DNA of 35,183 nucleotides. Origin: Elusimicrobiota bacterium. Its GTDB lineage: Bacteria > Elusimicrobiota > Elusimicrobia > UBA1565 > UBA9628. Below the pieces are notes generated by a model. It ran no database searches. It saw only the letters and a program-made list of their open reading frames with translations, and had not been told where the DNA came from. The stretch is taken from assembly GCA_016207665.1 (NCBI GenBank), contig JACQPG010000055.1, positions 1-35,183 on the forward strand. The letters are read 5' to 3'. Numbering within the stretch: position 1 is the stretch's first letter; every line of letters starts with the position of its first letter. Made by a program: the position numbers and the translations under genes. Positions 15,248 to 23,349 of the stretch are shown here, one piece after another.

Positions 15248-16183
15248 TCAGCACTTGCAGTTAGGGTTTTTCCTGCTGCCGATGCCATAATAATGGGGTC
15301 TAATCGAATCCAAGCACATCTTCCGGGAATCCCTGATCTGGCCGACTTCTTTAAGCTCTTTCAGACAGATGTCGAAAGCCTTGCACATCGCGGCGCAAGG
15401 ATCCTGACCAGGGACGGCGGCCTTCGGCGCCGCCTCGTTCAACGTCTGGGCGGCCGGCGAGGATTTCATCGGGTCTTCACTGACTTTCTTGTAGCTCAAG
15501 CTGGCGGCGCTCATCGCCCGCTGGCACAAGGATTTTTCCAGATGAGCGCAGAATCCCATGGCCTTTTGAGCGTCGAGCTGGCCTCCGTTCATCTCCATCA
15601 TCCTGAGATAGTGCGCCGGCAGAAAGTTGTTGTAAGCCCTGGCGAAAGCCGTCTGGCAAGGCACCGGATCGGATGGACACCATCGAGCCGGTTCCGCTCC
15701 CCGGCCCGCTTTGATCTCCTGCTCGGCCAATTCAAATAGAAAAACGCCGTAGACCCGCTCGATCTCCGCCCTCGAGTCGCCATTGTGTCTCCGGCGCGAC
15801 GCCTCGAAATCGGCGGGCAACTTACCGGCCGCCTCCTCTCGCCCGTGGGCCGTGGCTAGGTGGCCCCGATAAGAATCGATGGCTTCTTTAAACCGCCTTG
15901 GCCCCTCGGACTGGTCCCGAGTTGGACCACGCCCCCTCTTCCGGCGACCTTCGCAAACCTTCTCCCTCAGCTCGGGTGATTCCAGAATTCTCTCCAGGGT
16001 GGTGCTCACCCACCCGCCGTATTTGAACGCCACCAAGCTCCCATCAGTCCTCAACTCGTATTGAGGCCGGAGAGCCTCGTTGTCGGCGGGACTCAAACTG
16101 GATATTTCGCAGGCATAGACGGAGGGGATCGCCGCCAAAATTAAGGCTGCCTCCCCCCATAAAACCCCTTTAGAACTGGTCAT
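15248..16183 (-). CDS. Cys-rich exported protein of unknown function
   Basis: 311 residues from ATG 16183, chosen because GGAGG stands six bases upstream and the protein then opens with a signal peptide ending near SVYAC. The VYAC could be read as a weak lipobox, but its second position is Tyr. Twelve cysteines occur, several in pairs (WCPSDPVPC, GFCAHLEKSLC, DPCAAMCKAFDIC, NCKC at the C-terminus), which suggests disulphides outside the cytoplasm. The N-terminal half is basic and Glu/Arg-rich. No family recognised. Expression is supported by a canonical promoter at 16240-16212. Confidence 0.75.
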   Translation of the reverse strand: MTSSKGVLWGEAALILAAIPSVYACEISSLSPADNEALRPQYELRTDGSLVAFKYGGWVSTTLERILESPELREKVCEGRRKRGRGPTRDQSEGPRRFKEAIDSYRGHLATAHGREEAAGKLPADFEASRRRHNGDSRAEIERVYGVFLFELAEQEIKAGRGAEPARWCPSDPVPCQTAFARAYNNFLPAHYLRMMEMNGGQLDAQKAMGFCAHLEKSLCQRAMSAASLSYKKVSEDPMKSSPAAQTLNEAAPKAAVPGQDPCAAMCKAFDICLKELKEVGQIRDSRKMCLDSIRPHYYGIGSRKNPNCKC

Positions 16184-16211
16184 TTCAGGCCTCCGCGGGA
16201 TTTGCCCGACA

Positions 16212-16240
16212 AATGTAACCCTCGGGCCTTGAACTGTCAA
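16212..16240 (-). promoter_or_regulatory. Canonical sigma70 promoter for the Cys-rich protein gene
   Basis: Minus strand: perfect -35 TTGACA (16240-16235), exactly 17 bases, then -10 TACATT (16217-16212). The predicted start near 16205 gives a 5' leader of about 22 bases carrying the GGAGG ribosome-binding site before ATG 16183. This contrasts with the leaderless-type promoters nearby. Confidence 0.7.
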
Positions 16241-16271
16241 GAGCGTAGCAACTCGGGGGGCTGGCTGAACG

Positions 16272-16715
16272 CTAAGCCGTGGCGGGGCTTAGGCACTCAA
16301 AGTTCTTTTTTTTTCGGGCTTCGATGAGGGCCCGTGTCCGGGCCTCGAACTGGGGGCTCTGCGCCAAGACTTGGCGGAAATGGTCCTGGGGAATGACCAA
16401 GATCATGGTCGAATCCTCGGAAGCCTTGATGGTGGCTCCGGCCGTTCCCATCTCGAGGATGGATATCTCGCCGAACACCTCGCCGGTGCCCAGCTCGGCG
16501 ACTTGAACGAGGGCCTTGCCCTCTCCCTTGACCCAGACCGACACCTTGCCGAAGGCGACCACGTAAAGCCCATCGATAGTCGTCCCTTTGAACAAGACGG
16601 TCTGGCCCTTGTTGAAAGTCTGCGCTTGCGCGTGGGCGGCGAGGGCCCCGGCTTGATCGGGCGTCAATCCGCTCAGAAAGGGCACGTGGGCCTGAAGGAA
16701 ATCCTGCGGCGTCAC
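16272..16715 (-). CDS. Cyclic nucleotide-binding-fold protein
   Basis: 147 residues, a single cNMP-binding (Crp/PKA regulatory) domain without DNA-binding helix-turn-helix. VPFLSGLTPDQAGALAAHAQ, NKGQTVLFKGTTIDGLYVVAFGKV and the phosphate-cassette FGEISIL (81-87) fit the fold. The Arg that contacts the cyclic phosphate (usual pattern R-x-A-T) is replaced: the cassette reads GTAGATI (90-96). It may therefore not bind cAMP or cGMP, or may bind something else. GTG 16715 has no Shine-Dalgarno but lies six bases after an extended -10, so translation is probably leaderless. Stand-alone domains of this kind usually act by protein contact. Confidence 0.85.
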   Translation of the reverse strand: MTPQDFLQAHVPFLSGLTPDQAGALAAHAQAQTFNKGQTVLFKGTTIDGLYVVAFGKVSVWVKGEGKALVQVAELGTGEVFGEISILEMGTAGATIKASEDSTMILVIPQDHFRQVLAQSPQFEARTRALIEARKKKNFECLSPATA

Positions 16716-16721
16716 GAAGGG

Positions 16722-16750
16722 ATTCTAGCACATCCCGCGGCCCTGGTCAT
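16722..16750 (-). promoter_or_regulatory. Leaderless-type promoter of the cNMP-fold gene
   Basis: Minus strand: -35 ATGACC (16750-16745), a 17-base spacer ending in TGC, then -10 TAGAAT (16727-16722). Six bases separate the -10 from GTG 16715, so the predicted transcription start is the G of the start codon. No Shine-Dalgarno is present. Confidence 0.6.
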
Positions 16751-16760
16751 AGAGCGCCGC

Positions 16761-16789
16761 TTGACCGTGTCCCCCTTAGTTGATATTTT
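16761..16789 (+). promoter_or_regulatory. Leaderless-type promoter of the HEAT-repeat gene
   Basis: Plus strand: -35 TTGACC (16761-16766), a 17-base spacer ending in TGA, then -10 TATTTT (16784-16789). Six bases separate the -10 from ATG 16796, so the predicted start is the A of ATG. The -35 box lies 10 bases from that of the divergent cNMP-fold promoter, so the two could be co-regulated. Confidence 0.65.
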
Positions 16790-16795
16790 TCGTAG

Positions 16796-17869
16796 ATGCC
16801 CGCCCGAATCGCTTTGAGTCTAGCCTTGTCCGCTCTTGCCGCGCAGTTCGAGGCCCCCATCACCGTCACCTCGTTGAGCCAGACCTTCATAGAGTCGGTG
16901 GATGAAGGGGACAAGCGCAGAGCCCTGGACCATCTCGCCCGCATCCCTATCATGACGGCGCGAGACGCCCAATCGGCCCATGATCTCTTCGTCCGTTTCC
17001 CGGATCGCCCGGTGCGCGAGGCCGTACTCGCGTCCCTGGAGCGGATGGATCGACAAAACCAGGCCCTCGGCTCCTTTTTTCTGCGTTGCCTCCAGGACCC
17101 GGAACCCGAAAGCGCGCTTTTCGGCCTTCGCGGGGCCTTGAGGCTGAGGCACGCCGATGCCTTGCCCGCGGTCCGGTCATTGGCCAAGCGAAAGTTCGCC
17201 TTCGCCGGCCCTCAAGAGGCGCCTCTAATCTCGGATAAGAACGCCTGGTGGCTGCAATACGAGGCCCTTTCCGCTCTGGCGCAGTGGGAGGGATCGGCCG
17301 CGCTGGACTTGCTGGTCAAGCAATCCCGGCGGGCGCCGGCCGTGGCGCAGATCATGGCGCGTTACCTCTGGAAGGAATCCTTGCCCCTTCTGGCCCGATG
17401 GTCGGCCTCGCGCTCGAACGATGACCTGGAGCGGGCTCGAGAAGGCCTGAGCACTGTCATTCCCTTGGACGCGATCCAGGCCGGCTATGAGCCGATGCTG
17501 GCATGGGTTCGAGACCCGAAAGCTCCCAGACTCCTGAGGCATCAGTTGGCTCTCAAGTTGGGATTGGCGGCTTCCGACGAGCAGGTGGACTCTCTGATCA
17601 AGGAGCATGCCGATCTCGCGGATCCGGAAACCCGATTGATGTTCGAGGCGGCGCTTTTCGCCTCGCGCCACCCCAAGGTGATACCGGTGCTGGTGCGTTA
17701 CGCCAAGGAAAACCCGAATCCCAGCCTGCGCGCGGGGGCGCGGGCGCAGCTCAAGGATATGATGGACCCCAAGGAGTACAGGGAGCTGCTGGAGTGGCTG
17801 GCCGCCAACGATCCCGATCCGGAGAACAGGCGCGAGATCACCGAAGAGCTCAAGCCCGCGGCGCGCTGA
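16796..17869 (+). CDS. HEAT-like helical-repeat protein, probably exported
   Basis: 357 residues. The N-terminal MPARIALSLALSALAAQFEA looks like a short signal peptide. The rest is a chain of helix pairs with the spacing of HEAT/Armadillo repeats: DEGDKRRALDHLARI, DRPVREAVLASLERM, DPEPESALFGLRGALRLRH, then more to DPETRLMFEAALFASRHPKV and PSLRAGARAQLKDM. HEAT arrays are protein-interaction scaffolds; no catalytic motif is visible. It starts a plus-strand run; the HD-GYP gene follows after 33 bases. Function unknown. Confidence 0.8.
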   Translation: MPARIALSLALSALAAQFEAPITVTSLSQTFIESVDEGDKRRALDHLARIPIMTARDAQSAHDLFVRFPDRPVREAVLASLERMDRQNQALGSFFLRCLQDPEPESALFGLRGALRLRHADALPAVRSLAKRKFAFAGPQEAPLISDKNAWWLQYEALSALAQWEGSAALDLLVKQSRRAPAVAQIMARYLWKESLPLLARWSASRSNDDLERAREGLSTVIPLDAIQAGYEPMLAWVRDPKAPRLLRHQLALKLGLAASDEQVDSLIKEHADLADPETRLMFEAALFASRHPKVIPVLVRYAKENPNPSLRAGARAQLKDMMDPKEYRELLEWLAANDPDPENRREITEELKPAAR

Positions 17870-17902
17870 ATTTTGCTAATCTAAGTCAGGATTTCACCGA
17901 CG

Positions 17903-19144
17903 ATGCCCTGGTATTTTTGGCTTCTCGTTCTTCTTTGCCTGGCCCTGACAGCGGCGCTCGGTTGGGCCCTAAGCGGGCTCTACGGCCGGCGGCTTCAGAG
18001 CGATGCCGTGCCCGCCCCGGGACGCTTCGCGGAGGGCTGGGAAAAACTCGATCAATTGCTTTCCATGCTGATCTCACTGCAGGATCACGGGGTGTCCCAT
18101 CCCGGCGGCCTCTCGCGCGAAGAGTTCTCTTCGGCCGTGCTTGATTCGGCTTGCCGCTTGATGAGATGCTCCCGAGGCTCGATCATGGTCTGGGACGAGA
18201 CCCAAGGCGTGCTTCGGATCCTGGCGGCGCAGGGTCCCTGGAAAGGCAAGGAGCAAAAGCTCTTCTTCAAGCCCGGGGAGGGCGTTGCCGGCCGAGCTTT
18301 CCAGACGGGGCAACCCGTGCTGGTCAAGGAGCCGCTGAGGGACTCGCGCTATGTCCAGGGCGAGCCCCCGGACGCGGAGCCATTCATATCCATTCCCCTG
18401 TTGGTCAAGTCAAAGCCCATCGGCGTGCTCAATCTCCACGAAACGGGAGAGCACGAGCCTTTCTCCGACTATAACGTCAAGTTCCTGAACATCCTGGCCG
18501 GAGAGGCGGCGGGCATACTCCATAATCTGGATCTATTCGAGCGGCTGGAGACCTTCTATTTGGAGATGGTCAAGACCTTGGCTCGCGTGGTGGACTCCAA
18601 GGACCATTACACGCATGAGCACTCCGACCGGGCCAGCACGCGGGCCAGAAGGTTGGCCGCCGAGCTCCAGCTTCCCTCTCATATGACCCGCTATATCGAA
18701 TACGCTGCTCTGCTGCACGATATCGGAAAGATCGGAATAGACGAGGCGATTCTCCTTAAGCCCGGCAAGCTGACCTCGGAAGAGTACGAGCAGATGAAGA
18801 AGCATCCCATCATCGGCCATCAGATATTGGCTCCCGTACAATTCTTGGGGCCGGTCGCTCAGATGGTGCTTTATCATCAAGAGTGGTACGATGGAAGAGG
18901 ATATCCCGAGGGGCTCAAAGGCGAGCAGATACCCTTGGGCGCGCGCGTCGTGGCGGTCATAGACGCCTGGGATGCCATGACATCCGACCGTCCTTACCGT
19001 AAAGCCCTGGGTCGGGATATCGCCATCGCGGAACTCAAGAAAGGAGCCGGGACTCAATTCGACCCCAAGATCGTCAGCGCTTTCCTCAAAATCGAGAAGG
19101 ATGAGTGGGACAAGGCCCACGCCGGCCAAGCGCCGGTCCACTGA
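17903..19144 (+). CDS. Membrane-anchored GAF / HD-GYP protein, likely c-di-GMP phosphodiesterase
   Basis: 413 residues. TM helix at about 5-25, linker, GAF domain at about 70-210, HD-GYP domain at about 215-400. Metal ligands visible: His240 in YTHEHSDR, His272-Asp273 in HDIGKIG, His301 in HPIIG, His325 in HQEWYDGRGYP (second His of the usual HHE is Gln326) and Asp354 in VIDAWDAM. The Glu that supplies the third metal site in trinuclear HD-GYPs is Asp231. The GYP signature is intact, so it probably degrades c-di-GMP or a related dinucleotide, with GAF as sensor. Only a weak AGGA, 11 bases upstream, precedes ATG 17903. rsmI follows after three bases. Confidence 0.9.
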   Translation: MPWYFWLLVLLCLALTAALGWALSGLYGRRLQSDAVPAPGRFAEGWEKLDQLLSMLISLQDHGVSHPGGLSREEFSSAVLDSACRLMRCSRGSIMVWDETQGVLRILAAQGPWKGKEQKLFFKPGEGVAGRAFQTGQPVLVKEPLRDSRYVQGEPPDAEPFISIPLLVKSKPIGVLNLHETGEHEPFSDYNVKFLNILAGEAAGILHNLDLFERLETFYLEMVKTLARVVDSKDHYTHEHSDRASTRARRLAAELQLPSHMTRYIEYAALLHDIGKIGIDEAILLKPGKLTSEEYEQMKKHPIIGHQILAPVQFLGPVAQMVLYHQEWYDGRGYPEGLKGEQIPLGARVVAVIDAWDAMTSDRPYRKALGRDIAIAELKKGAGTQFDPKIVSAFLKIEKDEWDKAHAGQAPVH

Positions 19145-19147
19145 GCC

Positions 19148-19825
19148 ATGCTCTATATCGTCCCTACCCCTATCGGCAACCTCGAGGACATGCCCGCGCG
19201 CGCGCTGCGGGCGCTACGTGAGGTCAAGGCGGTTTATTGCGAGGACACGCGGCGAACCCGGGCCCTCATGAGCCATTTCGGAATCACCGTACCCTTGCTC
19301 CGGTATAACGAGCATAACCGCCGCGCCGCCGAGGAGATCGTCGGACGGCTCAAGGGCGGGCTGGACGCGGCGTTGGTCTCGGACAGCGGCCTGCCTGCGA
19401 TCTCCGATCCCGGCAGAGCCCTGGTCGAGCTGGCCCGCCGCAGCGGGATCCGCGTCACCGCGCTGCCGGGGCCCAGCGCCGTCACCACGGCTTTAGCCGG
19501 ATCGGGACTCCCCGCGGACTCCTTCGTATTCCTAGGATTCCTGCCAAGGTCGCCGGGAAAACAACGGCGCGTCCTTCAAGAGGCGGCCGCTCTTAAGCGC
19601 ACGATCGTGATCTACGAGTCGCCCTACCGCGTGCTCGCCCTCCTGGAACGCGTCGAACAGGTTCTTGGAGCCGCCGCACAAGCCTGCGTAGCTCGGGAGC
19701 TCTCGAAGGTGCACGAGGAGTGGTTGAGCGGCACCGTCTCGGAGATGCGTCGCGAACTCGGATCTCGGCGCGAGCTCTTGGGCGAGTTCGTGCTCGTCTT
19801 CCATCCCGAGGAGGCTCCAGCATGA
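19148..19825 (+). CDS. rsmI: 16S rRNA C1402 ribose 2'-O-methyltransferase
   Basis: 225 residues. Tetrapyrrole methylase fold with SAM-binding PTPIGNLEDMP (6-16), CEDTRRTRALMSHFGI (31-46), YNEHN, the SDSGLPAISDPG loop (79-90) and PGPSAVTTALAGSGLP (106-121). RsmI methylates the ribose of C1402 in 16S rRNA together with RsmH (N4), fine-tuning the P-site. The protein lacks the C-terminal extension of about 50 residues found in E. coli RsmI. The stop forms an ATGA overlap with tsaC. Confidence 0.96.
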   Translation: MLYIVPTPIGNLEDMPARALRALREVKAVYCEDTRRTRALMSHFGITVPLLRYNEHNRRAAEEIVGRLKGGLDAALVSDSGLPAISDPGRALVELARRSGIRVTALPGPSAVTTALAGSGLPADSFVFLGFLPRSPGKQRRVLQEAAALKRTIVIYESPYRVLALLERVEQVLGAAAQACVARELSKVHEEWLSGTVSEMRRELGSRRELLGEFVLVFHPEEAPA

Positions 19826-20460
19826 GCCGAACCGCGGGAGCGACCGTCTTCAAGGCAGAGACCATGGATCGGGCGCAGCTGCAGGATGTGGCGGAAGCGG
19901 CGCGGCTCGGCAAGGTGATCGCCTTTCCCACGGACACGGTCTACGGTCTGGGAAGCAGCGCCTTCGATGAGGCCGCCATCAAGAGGATCTACCGGATCAA
20001 GGGCCGTCCGGAAGGCAAGCCGCTGCCCCTCCTGGTCCATTCGATCGACGCCGCACGGCCCTGGATGGAATGGAACCGCGCGGCGGAGGCGCTCAGCCGG
20101 CGATTTTGGCCCGGCGGCTTGACCCTGATATTGAGATCGAGCGTGGAAGGCCGCCGGCTTCCCTTTTCTCCAGACACGCTGGCGGTCCGCGTCCCTAATC
20201 ACCCATTGCTGCAAAAGACCATAGAGTTGTCGGGTTGTCCCTGGGCCAGCACCAGCGCCAACAGGTCCGGCGCTCCGGCCCTCGTCGAAGGGACGCAGGT
20301 CGTCGCGAGCTTCGAGGGGCTGGTGGACTACATCATCGACGGGAAAAGGGCGCCCGGCACGGAGTCGACGCTCGTGGACGCGACAAGAACCCCCGCGGCG
20401 GTGCTGCGCTCGGGCTGCATCTCCCTATCCCGGATCAACGAGGTTCTCTCTCATGGATAA
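19822..20460 (+). CDS. tsaC: L-threonylcarbamoyladenylate synthase (YrdC/Sua5 type)
   Basis: 212 residues from ATG 19822, which overlaps the rsmI stop (ATGA) and has GAGG eight bases upstream; the frame is open to 19720 but inside rsmI. First enzyme of t6A synthesis: Thr + HCO3- + ATP to threonylcarbamoyl-AMP. Conserved [15 protein letters not shown] (30-44), [19 protein letters not shown] (54-72, usual KxRxxxKPL), WPGGLTLIL and STSANRSG. It has only the YrdC domain, not the C-terminal Sua5 domain. tsaB and tsaE are in the opposite large operon. Confidence 0.95.
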   Translation: MSRTAGATVFKAETMDRAQLQDVAEAARLGKVIAFPTDTVYGLGSSAFDEAAIKRIYRIKGRPEGKPLPLLVHSIDAARPWMEWNRAAEALSRRFWPGGLTLILRSSVEGRRLPFSPDTLAVRVPNHPLLQKTIELSGCPWASTSANRSGAPALVEGTQVVASFEGLVDYIIDGKRAPGTESTLVDATRTPAAVLRSGCISLSRINEVLSHG

Positions 20461-21721
20461 ATTGCGCGCTCTCGACCCCGAAGTCTACGAGGCCATCGCC
20501 CAGGAGACGCGGCGGCAGGCCGAAAATCTGGAGCTCATCGCCTCGGAGAATTACGCCTCGGAGGCGATACTCGAGGCCCAGGGCTCGGTGCTGACGAATA
20601 AATATGCCGAGGGTTATCCCGGCAAACGATACTACGGCGGCTGCGAATTCGTGGACAAGGCGGAGACTCTGGCTATCGAGAGGGCCAAGAAGCTTTTCGG
20701 CGCCGAGCACGCCAACGTCCAGCCGCACTCGGGCACTCAAGCCAACGTCTCGGTCTATCTCGCGGCCTTGAACGTGGGCGATACGGTCATGGGTCTCAAT
20801 CTGGCCCATGGCGGCCACCTGTCCCATGGCCATCCCCTTAATTTCTCCGGCAAGTTCTTCAAGATCGTCCCCATCAACGTCAGAAAGGACGACGAGCTCA
20901 TCGACTATGACGAGGCTCAAGAGCTCGCCAACTCGCACAAACCCAGGCTTATTTTCGCCGGGGCGTCCAATTACTCGCGCGTATTCGATTGGCCCCGGCT
21001 CAAATCGATAGCCGACTCGGTGGGGGCCATGCTCGCCGCGGACATGGCCCATTACGCCGGTCTCGTGGCCGCGGGACTTTATCCCTCTCCCGTTCCGCAC
21101 ACGGATTTCACCACCTCCACGACCCACAAGACCCTAAGAGGGCCGCGAGGCGGCCTGATACTCTGCAAGACCAAGCATGCGGCCGCGGTCGACAAGATCA
21201 ATTTCCCCGGAACGCAAGGCGGCCCCTTGATGCACGTGATCGCCGCCAAGGCCGTCTGCTTCGGCGAGGCGCTCAAGCCGGAATTTAAGGATTACCAGAG
21301 AAGGGTGCTAGCCAACGCCAGGCGGCTGTCCTCGTCCCTTTCGCGTTTGGGCTACCGGATAGTGGCGGGCGGCACCGACTGCCATTTGTTCTCGGTGGAT
21401 CTCAGGCCCAAGAACGTCACGGGCAAAGAGGCGGAGGAGGCCTTGGACAAGGCGGGGATCACCGTCAACAAGAACGCCATCCCGTATGACCCTCAAAAGC
21501 CCTTCATCGCCTCGGGCATCCGCATAGGCAGCCCGGCCGTCACGACGCGAGGCATGGGCGAGGCCGAGATGGACCAGATCGCCCAGCTCATCGAAGACAC
21601 GCTGTCCGCCCGGCAAGACGAGGGCAAGTTGCGTTCCATCCGAGCGGAGGTTCGGAAGCTTTGCTCGCGCTTCCCGATCTATCCCGGCTTGCTGCGGGAG
21701 CTCCAGGCGGCGCATGGCTAA
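20453..21721 (+). CDS. glyA: Serine hydroxymethyltransferase
   Basis: 422 residues, full length. PLP enzyme interconverting Ser and Gly with tetrahydrofolate, the main one-carbon source for purine and thymidylate synthesis. [13 protein letters not shown] (28-40), [17 protein letters not shown] (49-65), HSGTQAN (92-98), the [13 protein letters not shown] block (196-208; Asp197 contacts the PLP ring, His200) and Schiff-base Lys226 in [13 protein letters not shown] are intact. It overlaps tsaC by eight bases and the first response-regulator gene by eight bases. Confidence 0.97.
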   Translation: MDKLRALDPEVYEAIAQETRRQAENLELIASENYASEAILEAQGSVLTNKYAEGYPGKRYYGGCEFVDKAETLAIERAKKLFGAEHANVQPHSGTQANVSVYLAALNVGDTVMGLNLAHGGHLSHGHPLNFSGKFFKIVPINVRKDDELIDYDEAQELANSHKPRLIFAGASNYSRVFDWPRLKSIADSVGAMLAADMAHYAGLVAAGLYPSPVPHTDFTTSTTHKTLRGPRGGLILCKTKHAAAVDKINFPGTQGGPLMHVIAAKAVCFGEALKPEFKDYQRRVLANARRLSSSLSRLGYRIVAGGTDCHLFSVDLRPKNVTGKEAEEALDKAGITVNKNAIPYDPQKPFIASGIRIGSPAVTTRGMGEAEMDQIAQLIEDTLSARQDEGKLRSIRAEVRKLCSRFPIYPGLLRELQAAHG

Positions 21722-22091
21722 GAAGCTGGTCGCGGATGACGACGCCACCTTCATCAGTTTGATGTCGGATTATTTAGGCCAGCATTATCGGGTGTTGACC
21801 GCCTTTAACGGCCACGAGATGGCCCAACTGGCTGCTCAGGAAAAGCCGGCTCTGATCATCCTGGACATCAGCATGCCCGAGACCTCCGGAGCCTCGGCTT
21901 ATCAGCTCTTGCGATGGGATCCGGGAACCTCCTCCATTCCTGTGATTTTTGTCTCCTCTCATCCACGCAACAAGGTCAAGCCTCCAATCCCGAGCGAGCC
22001 GCATACCCGCTATTTTCAAAAGCCGATCGACTTTGCCGAATTGACACAGGCCATCAAGGAACTGCTCTCCGTACGGACGGAAAACCCATGA
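21714..22091 (+). CDS. Receiver-only response regulator 1
   Basis: 125 residues, a single REC domain. Acidic pocket Asp8-Asp10, phosphoacceptor Asp51 (IILDISMP), switch Ser81 or Ser82 (FVSSHP) and Lys103 (FQKP). No output domain. It is a paralogue of the next gene: both carry YQLL..DP.T.SIPV.F.S.HP...K....PS.P.TR..QKP, with unusual HP and PSxPxTR elements between the switch Ser and Lys. The tandem probably arose by duplication. No histidine kinase is nearby. The start overlaps the glyA end; the stop forms an ATGA overlap with the second regulator. Confidence 0.92.
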   Translation: MAKKLVADDDATFISLMSDYLGQHYRVLTAFNGHEMAQLAAQEKPALIILDISMPETSGASAYQLLRWDPGTSSIPVIFVSSHPRNKVKPPIPSEPHTRYFQKPIDFAELTQAIKELLSVRTENP

Positions 22092-22471
22092 TCGCCCAGA
22101 TATTGCTGGCCGACGATAACGTCGACCTCACCGTCCTGCTTTGCGATTATCTCAAGACGCGCAACCACCGCGTGATCGTGGTCAACGACGGCTTCTCCTT
22201 GGCCCAAAAGGCGGCCGAGCACCAGCCCCATCTGATCATCGCGGATATCCAGATGCCGGGGGCCTATGGCTCCTCGGTCTATCAACTGCTGCAAAAGGAT
22301 CCGAAGACGGCGTCCATCCCCGTGCTTTTCATATCCGCCCATCCCTATGAGAAGCTCAAGCACATTCTCCCGTCCGATCCCAAGACTCGCTTCCTTCAGA
22401 AGCCCGTGCCCTTTCCCAAACTCGATGAGATCATAGCCGAATTGCTTCCGCTGGGAGGCTATACCCCATGA
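22088..22471 (+). CDS. Receiver-only response regulator 2
   Basis: 127 residues from ATG 22088 (ATGA overlap with the first regulator). REC domain with Asp9-Asp10, phosphoacceptor Asp53 (IIADIQMP), Ser83 (FISAHP) and Lys105 (LQKP). All catalytic positions are kept, so both members should be phosphorylatable. Like its neighbour it lacks an output domain, pointing to a role as phosphorelay intermediate, phosphate sink or protein-contact regulator. The stop again overlaps the next start (mtnP, ATGA), which ties expression of the pair to nucleoside salvage genes. Confidence 0.92.
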   Translation: MIAQILLADDNVDLTVLLCDYLKTRNHRVIVVNDGFSLAQKAAEHQPHLIIADIQMPGAYGSSVYQLLQKDPKTASIPVLFISAHPYEKLKHILPSDPKTRFLQKPVPFPKLDEIIAELLPLGGYTP

Positions 22472-23349
22472 GAACCGCCAAGCGCGCGCCCTTGGCCTCG
22501 GTCGCCGTGATCGGCGGCAGCGGCCTCTATGACATGCCAGGCCTGATCGGCAAGAGACTGGTTCGCGCCAACACCCCCTTCGGCCGGCCCTCCGGACCCA
22601 TACTGTTGGGCAGCCTCTCAGGGGTGCCCTGCGCCTTCATCGCTCGTCACGGTCCGGGACACGTGTTGACCCCATCGGAGATCAACCAGCGCGCCAACAT
22701 ATTCGCGCTCAAGGCCTTGGGCGTCGAGAAGATCGTGGCCGTGGCGGCCGTGGGATCGCTGCGCGAAGAGCTGGTTCCCCGACATTTCGTCTTTCCCGAC
22801 CAGTTGGTCGACGAGACCAAGGGCCGTCCTTCCACCTTCTTCGGGGATGGGGTCGTAGCGCACGTGGCCTTCGACGCCCCCTTTTGCTACGAGCAGTCGC
22901 AACTGCTCTATGAGGCCTCCCGCGAGACCGGCATCACCTCCCATTTCGGCGGCGTCTACGTCTGCATGGAGGGCCCGGCGTTCTCGACGCGCGCCGAATC
23001 GGAATATCACCGCCAAATGGGATATTCCGTCATCGGCATGACGGCCTCTCCCGAGGCCAGGCTAGCGCGCGAGGCCGAGATTTGTTATTCCCTGGTGGCC
23101 CTAGTCACCGATTACGACTGCTGGAAAGCCGGCGAGGAGGTGTCGACGGAGAAGGTCGTCGAAAATCTTTTGGCCAACGTCTCCAACGCACAGAAACTTC
23201 TGGAACGCTCCGTCCTCGCCGTCGCCTCGAGACCCCGGCGCTGCCGTTGCGCCAGCGCCTTGGCCGGCGCGATCTTCACCAATCCCAAGGCCATGAATCG
23301 CAAGACCCTCAAAAAATTAAAACCCCTTATAGGACGACATGTCTCCTGA
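22468..23349 (+). CDS. mtnP: S-methyl-5'-thioadenosine phosphorylase
   Basis: 293 residues. Purine nucleoside phosphorylase family II: GGSGLYD (16-22) and RHG (60-62) bind phosphate, MEGPAFSTRAESE (167-179) the ribose and base, and TDYDCWK (214-220) is the adenine-type base pocket (Asp215, Asp217), which favours MTA over guanosine or inosine. It salvages methylthioadenosine left by polyamine synthesis to adenine and MTR-1-P. A 6-aminopurine-accepting PNP function is also possible. The sequence has a basic C-terminal extension of about 40 residues. It overlaps add by 11 bases. Confidence 0.92.
   Translation: MRTAKRAPLASVAVIGGSGLYDMPGLIGKRLVRANTPFGRPSGPILLGSLSGVPCAFIARHGPGHVLTPSEINQRANIFALKALGVEKIVAVAAVGSLREELVPRHFVFPDQLVDETKGRPSTFFGDGVVAHVAFDAPFCYEQSQLLYEASRETGITSHFGGVYVCMEGPAFSTRAESEYHRQMGYSVIGMTASPEARLAREAEICYSLVALVTDYDCWKAGEEVSTEKVVENLLANVSNAQKLLERSVLAVASRPRRCRCASALAGAIFTNPKAMNRKTLKKLKPLIGRHVS

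Noticed and set aside
16273-16291. TAAGCC/GGCTTA hairpin at the end of the cNMP-fold gene as terminator
   Set aside because: The stem overlaps the coding end and is not followed by a T-run on the minus strand.
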